Source of the DNA: an uncultured Clostridium sp.
GTDB taxonomy: Bacteria; Bacillota; Clostridia; TANB77; CAG-508
Length of the DNA: 47,519 nt
Reading direction: 5' to 3'
Assembly (NCBI GenBank): GCA_900553015.1
Contig: USBY01000010.1
Span: forward strand, 1-47,519
Shown here piece after piece: positions 1 through 6,782 of this stretch. Each line of letters starts with the position of its first letter. The first letter of the stretch is position 1. Made by a program: the position numbers and the translations under genes. Below the pieces are notes generated by a model. That model was given only the letters and a program-made list of their open reading frames with translations. It had not been told where the DNA came from and did no database searches.

Positions 1-434
1 CAGCAGGAATAGAGCAAGGTTTTAAAAATGCAATCGTAGGGGCAGATAAGGCAATAGTTGTAACAATGCCAGAAATTTCAGCTATAAGGGATGCTGATAG
101 AATAATAGGATTATTAGAATCATCTGACATAAAGAATCCACAATTAATTATAAATAAATTAAGACCAGAAATGGTTAGAAAAGGTAAAATGATGGATGTT
201 GATGATATAGTAGATTTATTATCAATAGAACTTTTAGGAGTAGTACCAGATGACGAATATGTAATTACTCAAACAAATAAAGGGGAACCTGTTATATCTA
301 ACAGAAAAGCACCTTCAGGTAAAGCATATATGGAAACTGCTAAGCGTATTCTAGGGGAAGATATAGAAGTAACAATACCAGGAAGAGAAAAAGGATTCTT
401 GGCAGCTTTAAAAAGATTTTTTAAAAGAAAATAA
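1..434 (+). CDS. minD: Septum site-determining protein MinD, C-terminal part (5' end outside window)
   Basis: The open frame enters from the left edge (frame begins at base 3) and continues through the annotated-looking internal ATG at 66, so this is the C-terminal 143 residues of a longer protein. The entering residues AGIEQGFKNAIVGADKAIVV and the following PEISAIRDADRIIGLLE are characteristic of the MinD ParA/SIMIBI ATPase. The end GFLAALKRFFKRK is the amphipathic membrane-targeting helix by which ATP-bound MinD dimers bind the membrane. In the family MinD recruits MinC to block FtsZ assembly at the poles. It lies 19 bases before minE, with which it forms the usual operon. The Walker motifs are outside the window. 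Confidence 0.95.
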   Translation, partial: AGIEQGFKNAIVGADKAIVVTMPEISAIRDADRIIGLLESSDIKNPQLIINKLRPEMVRKGKMMDVDDIVDLLSIELLGVVPDDEYVITQTNKGEPVISNRKAPSGKAYMETAKRILGEDIEVTIPGREKGFLAALKRFFKRK

Positions 435-453
435 TTAGCATTGGAGGTAAAAT

Positions 454-1251
454 ATGTTCGAAAATATAGTAGGTTTCTTCAAAAAATTATTAAAAAAAGA
501 AGAGGAAGAAGAAAACAATAAAGATATGGCAAAAGAAAGATTACATCTAGTTTTAATGCAAGATAGAGCAAATGTTTCAGCAGACTTTTTAGAAATGATG
601 AAACAAGAAATTATAGATGTAATTAAAAAATATATAGATGTAGATGAAAAAGAAATTGATGTTCATTTAACAAGTAAGACTAACGAAGATGGCACATCAG
701 CAGCTCCAGCATTATATGCAAATATTCCAATTGTTAGTATTAAACATACAGGGGAAATGGATGACGAAGTAGTAGAAAAAGTTCAAGAACAAGAAATGGA
801 AGAGAAAAAAGATAATAAGCAAGATGCTCAAAATGCAAAAACAGATAAAGAAACAGAAATCAAAAAAGAAGAAAATAAGGAAGAAACTACAGTAGAAGCT
901 AAAAAAGAAGAGGTAAAAGTAGAAGAGATAAAAACAGAAAAAGAGCCTAAAGAAAAGGAAGAACCTAAAAAGGATGAAGAAGTAAAACCTGAAATAGAAA
1001 AAACAGTTAAACAAGAAGAGAATGTTTCAAATGAAGAAGAGAAAACTACTACAGATGTAAAAGATGAGGATAAAAAAGATATAGAGCCTAAAGCAACAAA
1101 TAATGAGCAAGTAAATGCAGAAGTAAAAGAAAATAATATAAATGCAAAACAAGAAAACAAAAATATAACAACAAATTCACAAGTAAAACAAGAACCTGTG
1201 ATACATAATAATAGAAAAAGAAGAAATAAAAGAAGAAAAGGAAGAAGATAA
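454..1251 (+). CDS. minE: MinE with a long charged C-terminal extension
   Basis: The first ~105 of 265 residues match MinE: an N-terminal amphipathic start (MFENIVGFFKKLLKK), then AKERLHLVLMQDR (MinD-contacting beta strand/helix) and the topological-specificity domain with EIIDVIKKYIDVDEKEIDV. MinE normally is 80-100 residues, stimulates MinD ATPase and drives Min oscillation. Here about 160 extra residues follow, almost entirely Lys/Glu/Asp/Asn/Thr, with no globular signature and a very basic end (NNRKRRNKRRKGRR). The DNA is continuous with no frameshift, so the tail seems genuinely encoded. A ribosome-binding site TTGGAGG precedes the ATG. The gene sits between minD and rodA. What the tail does is unknown; interaction with nucleic acid, membrane or another acidic partner is speculation. 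Confidence 0.88.
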   Translation: MFENIVGFFKKLLKKEEEEENNKDMAKERLHLVLMQDRANVSADFLEMMKQEIIDVIKKYIDVDEKEIDVHLTSKTNEDGTSAAPALYANIPIVSIKHTGEMDDEVVEKVQEQEMEEKKDNKQDAQNAKTDKETEIKKEENKEETTVEAKKEEVKVEEIKTEKEPKEKEEPKKDEEVKPEIEKTVKQEENVSNEEEKTTTDVKDEDKKDIEPKATNNEQVNAEVKENNINAKQENKNITTNSQVKQEPVIHNNRKRRNKRRKGRR

Positions 1252-1298
1252 ACAAGGGATGTATAACAAATAAAAATAAATTACGTAAAGGAAGAAAA

Positions 1299-2405
1299 AT
1301 GAAAAAGAAAATTTTAAAGAATGTCGACTGGGGAATTTTTATATGTTGTATTTTATTGGTAATAATAGGAATGATAGCCTTGTTCTCTGCAACTTATGAT
1401 TCGGAAGATACAAGTTTGCAAAGACAATTAATATGGTTTGTTATTTGTATTCCAGTAGTCTTTATTATAATATTCATAGACTACGAAGCAATAGCAAAAA
1501 TATCTCCGATTCTGTATGGAATTGTTTTAATACTGTTGGTTGTAGTATTATTTACAGATCCGGTTAATGGAGCTACAAGCTGGTTTAATTTAGGATTCCT
1601 TTCTATTCAACCAGCGGAATTTGCTAAAATAGCTGTAATTTTGTTTTTAGCTCTAGTCTTGTGTAAAATACAAGAAAAGGGTAAAAATGAGATAAATAGA
1701 CCTACAAAATTATTAATAGCTTTAGCAGTAGTAGCAATTCCAGTACTTTTAATAATAAAACAACCAGATTATGGTACAGCAGCAGCGTTTTTAGTAGCAA
1801 CAGTAATGATATTATTTACAGCTGGAATAAATAAAAAATATATTATAGGAACTATTTTATTAGTAGTTATAGCAGTTCCTTTATTGTACTTTTTTGTATT
1901 ACCAGAACATGCAAAAGAAAGAATCGAGGTATTTTTAAATCCAGAGTCAGACCCACGTGGTTCAGGATACAACTTAACACAATCAAAACTTGCAATAGGA
2001 GCAGGTCAGTTAACAGGAATGGGATTATTAAAAGGAAACCAAACACAATTAGGTTTCTTATATCCAAAAACAACAGACTTTATATTTTCTGTTATTGGCG
2101 AAGAAATGGGCTTTATAGTTGCAGGTAGTGTAATAATAATATATGTAATACTAATTACAAAATCAATCTATGTAGCGAAAACTGCAAAAGATGACCTCGG
2201 GACATATATTGCAATAGGAATAGCAGGAATATTTTTATTCCACATGGTAGAAAATATAGGAATGACAATGGGATTATTACCAATAACTGGTGTACCATTA
2301 CCATTTGTAAGTTATGGAGGAAGTTCATTATTAACTAACTTTATTTTAATAGCATTATTATTAAATATAAGTGGTAGAAGACAAAAAGCAATATTTATAG
2401 AATAA
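1299..2405 (+). CDS. rodA: Rod shape-determining SEDS protein RodA
   Basis: This 368-residue polytopic membrane protein belongs to the SEDS (RodA/FtsW/SpoVE) family of peptidoglycan glycosyltransferases, which polymerise lipid II. Visible family landmarks are GATSWFNLGFLSIQPAEFAKI (residues ~88-108), the KQPDYGTA segment, a periplasmic-type loop with NPESDPRGSGYNL and the near-C-terminal GVPLPFVSYGGSS. About ten hydrophobic segments are evident. The choice of RodA over FtsW/SpoVE rests mainly on context: minD-minE-rodA is a recurrent clostridial arrangement that couples division-site selection with sidewall elongation. It starts 47 bases after minE and ends at a strong terminator. Confidence 0.88.
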   Translation: MKKKILKNVDWGIFICCILLVIIGMIALFSATYDSEDTSLQRQLIWFVICIPVVFIIIFIDYEAIAKISPILYGIVLILLVVVLFTDPVNGATSWFNLGFLSIQPAEFAKIAVILFLALVLCKIQEKGKNEINRPTKLLIALAVVAIPVLLIIKQPDYGTAAAFLVATVMILFTAGINKKYIIGTILLVVIAVPLLYFFVLPEHAKERIEVFLNPESDPRGSGYNLTQSKLAIGAGQLTGMGLLKGNQTQLGFLYPKTTDFIFSVIGEEMGFIVAGSVIIIYVILITKSIYVAKTAKDDLGTYIAIGIAGIFLFHMVENIGMTMGLLPITGVPLPFVSYGGSSLLTNFILIALLLNISGRRQKAIFIE

Positions 2406-2434
2406 AAAGTTGAAAGTAAAAGCTTTCAACTTTT
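2405..2434 (+). terminator. Rho-independent terminator after rodA
   Basis: A perfect 12-bp stem, AAAAGTTGAAAG pairing with CTTTCAACTTTT, encloses a 6-base loop and ends in Ts. It overlaps the rodA stop and closes the min-rodA transcript. Confidence 0.8.
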
Positions 2435-2472
2435 GCAGTTAAACATAAGTTAGAGTTAAGGAGAGAAAAAAT

Positions 2473-3456
2473 TTGTATTTAAAAAGTATAAAGATTGGAA
2501 ATTTAGAATTAGAGAATAATGTGTTTTTAGCACCTATGGCAGGAATTACAGATAAATCATTTAGAATTTTATGCAAAGAAATGGGCGTAGGACTTACTAC
2601 AACAGAAATGGTGAGTGCAAAAGCAATTTATTATCATGATAATAAAACTAAAAAGTTATACAATTTAGATGGAGAAAAAAGACCAATTAGTATTCAATTA
2701 TTTGGAAGTGATATAGAAGCGATAAAATATGCTACACAAGAGGTAGATAAAATTGCTGATATTATAGATTTTAATATGGGATGTCCAGCTCCAAAGATAG
2801 TAAAAAATGGAGATGGAAGTAATCTACTATTACACTTAGACTTATTAGAAAAAATAGTTGCTGCAATAAGAGAAAATACAGATAAACCAATTACTTTTAA
2901 AATAAGAAAAGGATGGGATGAAAATAGTGTTGTTGCTGTAGAAGCTGCACAAATAATCGAAAGAGCGGGAGGAGATGCTATTACAATCCATGGTAGAACC
3001 AGAAAAGAGTTCTATTCTGGAAAAGCTGATTGGGATATAATAAAGAAAGTAAAAGAAAGTGTAAATATTCCGGTAATAGGTAATGGGGATATAGTAGATG
3101 AAGAAACAGCAGAAGCAATGTTTAAATATACAAATGTAGATGGAATAATGATTGGAAGAGCAGCTTTTGGGAACCCATGGATTTTTAGAGAGATAATACA
3201 CTATTTAAAAACTGGGGAAAAATTAGAAAAACCAACTTTGGATGAAAGATATAGCACAATGGTAAGACATATAGATATGGAAATAGAAGAAAGAGGAGAA
3301 GAAGTCGCAATAAAAGAAATGAGAAAGCAGTTGAGTTGGTACATAAAAAATTTAAAAGATTCAAGTCAAATGAGAGATAAAATAAATAAAATAATAGATA
3401 AAGAACAATTGCTAAATGAAATAAAAACATATTTCGAATATCTAAAAAATAATTGA
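2473..3456 (+). CDS. dusB: tRNA-dihydrouridine synthase (DusB-like)
   Basis: This 327-residue flavoprotein reduces uridines in the tRNA D-loop using FMN and NADPH. It shows the Dus TIM-barrel signature: LAPMAGITDKSFR (~19-31), QLFGSD, DFNMGCPAPKIVKNGDGS (~100-117, containing the catalytic Cys in NMGCP), KIRKGW, TIHGRTRKEFYSGKADW and GNGDI, with IGRAAFGNPW near residue 235. Translation appears to begin at a TTG (2473), the only start well placed behind the AAGGAGAG ribosome-binding site. In many Firmicutes dusB neighbours other translation or cell-envelope genes; here it stands between two terminators and is probably monocistronic. Confidence 0.93.
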   Translation: MYLKSIKIGNLELENNVFLAPMAGITDKSFRILCKEMGVGLTTTEMVSAKAIYYHDNKTKKLYNLDGEKRPISIQLFGSDIEAIKYATQEVDKIADIIDFNMGCPAPKIVKNGDGSNLLLHLDLLEKIVAAIRENTDKPITFKIRKGWDENSVVAVEAAQIIERAGGDAITIHGRTRKEFYSGKADWDIIKKVKESVNIPVIGNGDIVDEETAEAMFKYTNVDGIMIGRAAFGNPWIFREIIHYLKTGEKLEKPTLDERYSTMVRHIDMEIEERGEEVAIKEMRKQLSWYIKNLKDSSQMRDKINKIIDKEQLLNEIKTYFEYLKNN

Positions 3457-3470
3457 ATAAAATTAGAGAA

Positions 3471-3498
3471 AGAATAGTATATATACTATTCTTTTTTT
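3471..3498 (+). terminator. Terminator after dusB
   Basis: Inverted repeat AGAATAGTAT/ATACTATTCT with a minimal loop, followed immediately by a T run; ends the dus transcript. Confidence 0.8.
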
Positions 3499-3536
3499 GA
3501 TATAAGAAAGAATTATATTTAATTTGGGAGGCATTT

Positions 3537-4130
3537 ATGAAAAAAAATAAATTTATTATTTTTTTAATTTTAGCGATAATTATTGTTTTTATAATTATTT
3601 TTTATGTAATGAATAATAAAAAAATCGAAATTGGGAATAATGATAATAATCAAATTTTAAATATGAACTCGTATAAAGCTGAAATAGAGGTAACTGTGGT
3701 TAGTAATAAAAATACTAATAAATATAAAATGACACAAGAATATAAAAAGGGAGAATACTGCATGCAAGAAGTAGAAGAACCAGAAAATATAAGAGGAGTA
3801 AGAATAGAATACAGCAATAATACATTAACTTTAAAAAATACTAATATGGATCTTACAAATATATACGAAAATTATAAATACATGGCAGAAAATAATTTAT
3901 TTTTAAATGAATTTATAGATGATTTTAATAATAGCAGTAATTCAAAACAAGAAGAAAACGAAAATGAGATTATATTATCAACAGATTGTAAAACTCAAGA
4001 GAATAAGTATCAAGTAAAGAAAAAACTAACAATTGATAAAAAAACAAATAAACCAAAGAAATTAGAAGTACAAGATATTAACCAAAATATAACTGTTTAC
4101 ATATTATATAATGAGATAAGTTATAAGTAG
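3537..4130 (+). CDS. Membrane-anchored GerS/LolA-like unknown protein
   Basis: This 197-residue protein has one N-terminal hydrophobic segment (residues ~5-26, FIIFLILAIIIVFIIIFYV) and an extracytoplasmic domain. The segment NSYKAEIEVTVVSNKNTNKYKMTQEYKKG and the later conversion from mean residue-rich strands to KKLTIDKKTNKPKKLEV resemble the LolA-like fold of clostridial germination lipoproteins of the GerS type (a substrate-loading beta sheet followed by 'D..T..P..L.V'). No lipobox Cys follows the membrane segment, so it would be anchored by the helix instead. It lies just upstream of mazF. The family link is by pattern, not by alignment; a plain hypothetical label remains possible. Confidence 0.6.
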   Translation: MKKNKFIIFLILAIIIVFIIIFYVMNNKKIEIGNNDNNQILNMNSYKAEIEVTVVSNKNTNKYKMTQEYKKGEYCMQEVEEPENIRGVRIEYSNNTLTLKNTNMDLTNIYENYKYMAENNLFLNEFIDDFNNSSNSKQEENENEIILSTDCKTQENKYQVKKKLTIDKKTNKPKKLEVQDINQNITVYILYNEISYK

Positions 4131-4201
4131 TAAAAAGCTATTTTCTTTATCTCGAGCTAGTATTTAAAACAAGATATATACTAATAATGGGAGTGAAGAA
4201 A

Positions 4202-4552
4202 ATGAATATAAAAAGAGGCGACATGTTTTATGCAGACTTAAGTCCTGTTGTTGGCTCAGAACAGGGAGGAATTAGACCAGTTTTAATAATACAAAATGAT
4301 TTGGGAAACAAATATAGTCCAACTGTAATTGCAGCAGCAATTACATCTCAAAAAACTAAAAATAAGTTGCCTACACACATAGAAATTAATTCAAAAGATT
4401 TTGGTTTAAAATCAGATTCGATAGTACTTGCTGAACAAATTAGAACAATAGACAAAAGTAGACTAAAAGAGAGAATAGGACATATAGACAATGACGAAAT
4501 TATAGGAAAAATAAATAATGCTCTTGGTGTTAGTTTCGGTTTAGGCGAATAG
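4202..4552 (+). CDS. mazF: Type II toxin, MazF/PemK endoribonuclease (EndoA/NdoA)
   Basis: The 116-residue product is a near-textbook Firmicute EndoA: RGDMFYADLSPVVGSEQGG, then IRPVLIIQNDLGNKYSPTVIAAAITSQ and DSIVLAEQIRTIDKSRL. These enzymes cleave single-stranded mRNA at short motifs (UACAU in the characterised Bacillus and Clostridium members). Start 4202 is chosen because the upstream in-frame ATG (4187) overlaps the only ribosome-binding site, GGGAGTG. An antitoxin gene (ribbon-helix-helix EndoAI) normally lies directly upstream; here the upstream gene is the GerS-like membrane protein and no small antitoxin frame is visible between 4131 and 4201. Confidence 0.93.
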   Translation: MNIKRGDMFYADLSPVVGSEQGGIRPVLIIQNDLGNKYSPTVIAAAITSQKTKNKLPTHIEINSKDFGLKSDSIVLAEQIRTIDKSRLKERIGHIDNDEIIGKINNALGVSFGLGE

Positions 4553-4557
4553 AGAGC

Positions 4558-4605
4558 AAAAGAACGTTCTTAATTTCCTTTTTAGGAAAATTAGAGCGTT
4601 CTTTT
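4558..4605 (+). terminator. Terminator after mazF, probably bidirectional
   Basis: Long hairpin: AAAAGAACG pairs with CGTTCTTTT, continued by an imperfect inner stem (TTAATTTCC with GGAAAATTA). A and T tails on both sides allow it to serve the HD-GYP gene on the minus strand too. Confidence 0.75.
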
Positions 4606-4655
4606 AGTTATAGAAATTCGTGTGTTGGATTTTTCCTTATTAAAAGACGCTCTAA

Positions 4656-4721
4656 AAATCCCGGTAAAACCGGGATTTAAGGAACGTCCCCAAATCCCGA
4701 AGGACATCCCCAAAATCCCTA
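4656..4721. repeat. Dispersed repeat family 1, copy A
   Basis: A perfect 10-bp hairpin (AAATCCCGGT, loop AAA) is followed by two tandem units, GGAACGTCCCCAAATCCC and GGACATCCCCAAAATCCC. The last bases supply the stop codon of the minus-strand HD-GYP gene. Units match copies at 10.3, 16.2, 21.3, 23.3, 40.2 and 44.2 kb. Confidence 0.8.
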
Positions 4722-5657
4722 TACTTGTAATTTTTTTATTATTCTAATTTCTTCATATAATTTTTCTACAATATCTTTTCTGGTTAAAAATGCTGTTTGA
4801 TATTCATGATAAATTTTATGAATATTTTTAAAATTTTCGCCTTCCTGAAATAGCATTTCCATTCCTTCTTTATAATAATTCTTCTTTTTTTCGGAATGAG
4901 CTTTATCCATTTTTTCCTCATATTCTAAGATTTGTTCGATCCTTTTTATTTGATCTTTTAAATAGTCAACATAGCCTGTAACACAACTAATTTCATAGTA
5001 AGTATCATCAATAACAACCTTAAACAAAGCTTTTACAACTTTTTTATTAAGTTTACCTAATTTTACGCCCTGTGCTGCATTATCTAGAGCTGCAACTTTA
5101 ATATTTGGCTCTGTATCTTTTATTAAATCTTTTAGAGTATCAGATATGTGAATATGAGTTTTATATTGTCTTTTAGTAACTAATGCATCATAGTCATCTG
5201 CAACTTTTATTATTTGATCTTCGTATGGAATTAAATTTCCAACCAATCCTTCAGGATATCCCATACCATCTAAAGTTTCATGATGATATTTTGGTCCTAG
5301 TGCATAAGGTCTTAATTTAATATCATCCATACACATTTTATAACCTATAAGTGTATGTGTTTTCATAATAGCGAATTCTTCATCTGTTAGTTTATCAGGT
5401 TTATTTAGTATTTTTGCTGGGATAAACATTTTACCAATATCATGTAAATATGCACAAATAGTACAATAAGCAGTAAAATTTTTATCGCAACGCAAATATT
5501 CGCATAACCTACAGGTAATACTTGCAACATTTTCACTATGAATTCTGGTAAAAGGGTCTAAACTATCTAGCATAGTTAATTGATATCTCATAGTGACATC
5601 TAAATTATATGATTTTAAAGTTGTTTTATCATAAAAATCAAATTTTTGTTCAAACAT
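4719..5657 (-). CDS. Compact HD-GYP domain protein, copy 1
   Basis: The 312-residue cytoplasmic protein carries a complete HD-GYP signature: HDIGKMFIP, KTHTLIGY, HHETLDGMGYPEG and VADDYDALVTKRQY. HD-GYP proteins are metal-dependent phosphodiesterases of cyclic di-GMP (in some cases other cyclic dinucleotides). No receiver, PAS or membrane domain precedes the catalytic domain; instead there is a short N-terminal leader (FDFYDKTTLKSYNLD) and a ~130-residue helical C-terminal part rich in Lys/Glu. The start at 5657 (MFEQKF) follows AGAGGAGT; the longer frame back to 5711 runs into an intergenic hairpin. It lies 70 bases downstream of a paralogue with which it is about half identical by eye. Confidence 0.85.
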   Translation of the reverse strand: MFEQKFDFYDKTTLKSYNLDVTMRYQLTMLDSLDPFTRIHSENVASITCRLCEYLRCDKNFTAYCTICAYLHDIGKMFIPAKILNKPDKLTDEEFAIMKTHTLIGYKMCMDDIKLRPYALGPKYHHETLDGMGYPEGLVGNLIPYEDQIIKVADDYDALVTKRQYKTHIHISDTLKDLIKDTEPNIKVAALDNAAQGVKLGKLNKKVVKALFKVVIDDTYYEISCVTGYVDYLKDQIKRIEQILEYEEKMDKAHSEKKKNYYKEGMEMLFQEGENFKNIHKIYHEYQTAFLTRKDIVEKLYEEIRIIKKLQV

Positions 5658-5691
5658 TAAATACTCCTCTTTTGTAAACTTATTTATAATA

Positions 5692-5727
5692 GCCCACAGA
5701 TACCAAATCAAAGATTTGGACTGTGGC
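5692..5727 (-). other. Intercistronic hairpin between the two HD-GYP genes
   Basis: Read on the minus strand right after the stop of copy 2, GCCACAG and CCAAATC pair with GATTTGG and CTGTGGGC around a TTT loop. No T run follows, so it looks like a processing, stability or attenuation hairpin more than a terminator. Confidence 0.6.
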
Positions 5728-6618
5728 TTAAATTTTTAATTTTCTGATTTCTTTTAATTCTGCATTTAATTTATCTATTTGTGTTTCTTTGTCTACCAAA
5801 GCTTTTTTATATTCATCAAGGATGCCTTCAAAATTCTCTACGGTTTCACCTTTATCAAATAACATTTTCATTCCTTCTAAGTAATAATTTTTTTGTTTTT
5901 CAGAATTAGAAGAATTCATTTTATCATAATATTTTTTTACTTGAGTTAATCTTTTTATATTATCTTTTAAGTAATCTAAATAGTTAAAGGCACATGAGAT
6001 TTCATTAATAGTGTCATCTATTACAACTTTTTTTAATGCTTTTGTAGCTGGCACATTATTTTTACCATTATGCGCATTTTCAATTAATATTTTTAAAGTA
6101 TCAATAATACCAACATGTGATTTATATTGTCTCTTACTAACAATTGCATCAAATTCATCAGCCACTCTAATAATTTGTGCCTCTATTGGTATGGCATCTC
6201 CTTTTAATCCTTCTGGGTAACCTGTACCATTTAATGCCTCATGATGGCATTTAGGACCAGCAGAATAAGGTCTTAAATTTACATCATTCATACACATTTT
6301 ATAGCCAATAGTTGTATGAGTTTTCATAATTTCATATTCTTCATCTGTAAGTCTTGATGGCTTTTGAAGAATAGATGGTGGAATAAACATTTTACCAATA
6401 TCATGCAAATATGCACAAGTTGTACAGTAGGTAGTAAAATCTTTATTTAAATGTAAATAATCACATATTCTACAAGTTATATTTGCTACTCCTTCAGAAT
6501 GTTTTCTTGTAAAATTATCTAATGAATCTAACATTTTTAATTGGTACCTAGCGGTTGAATCTAAATCATAAGATTTTAAGACAGTTTTATCATAAAAGTC
6601 AAATTTTTCTTTAATCAT
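5728..6618 (-). CDS. Compact HD-GYP domain protein, copy 2
   Basis: This 296-residue paralogue shares the architecture of its downstream neighbour: FDFYDKTVLKSYDLD leader, HDIGKMFIP, KTHTTIGY, VADEFDAIVSKRQY and a helical C-terminal tail. Its GYP motif reads HHEALNGTGYPEG, so the usual Asp of HHExxDGxGYP is Asn, while both His and the GYP itself are kept. All expected metal-ligand His/Asp positions otherwise look intact, so activity is possible but altered. The ATG follows AAAGGAGT with good spacing. The two genes form a minus-strand pair divergent from smc. Cyclic di-GMP hydrolysis is the family expectation, not shown here. Confidence 0.85.
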   Translation of the reverse strand: MIKEKFDFYDKTVLKSYDLDSTARYQLKMLDSLDNFTRKHSEGVANITCRICDYLHLNKDFTTYCTTCAYLHDIGKMFIPPSILQKPSRLTDEEYEIMKTHTTIGYKMCMNDVNLRPYSAGPKCHHEALNGTGYPEGLKGDAIPIEAQIIRVADEFDAIVSKRQYKSHVGIIDTLKILIENAHNGKNNVPATKALKKVVIDDTINEISCAFNYLDYLKDNIKRLTQVKKYYDKMNSSNSEKQKNYYLEGMKMLFDKGETVENFEGILDEYKKALVDKETQIDKLNAELKEIRKLKI

Positions 6619-6782
6619 TTTGAAACTCCTTTGTAAATAGTATTACTTTTTGCTATGTAAATAATTCAATATTTTTTCAAAAGTATAATATCATTAAATG
6701 AAATAAAGTTCAATATATTGTTGATTTATATCGATTTTTAATATATTATAAAGAAGTACAAAAAGATAAAAAGGTGATTATA

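Noticed and set aside
712..1160. Long minus-strand frames opposite the minE tail
   Set aside because: They are the complement of Lys/Glu codons (AAA, GAA), giving Phe/Ser-rich nonsense with no ribosome-binding site.
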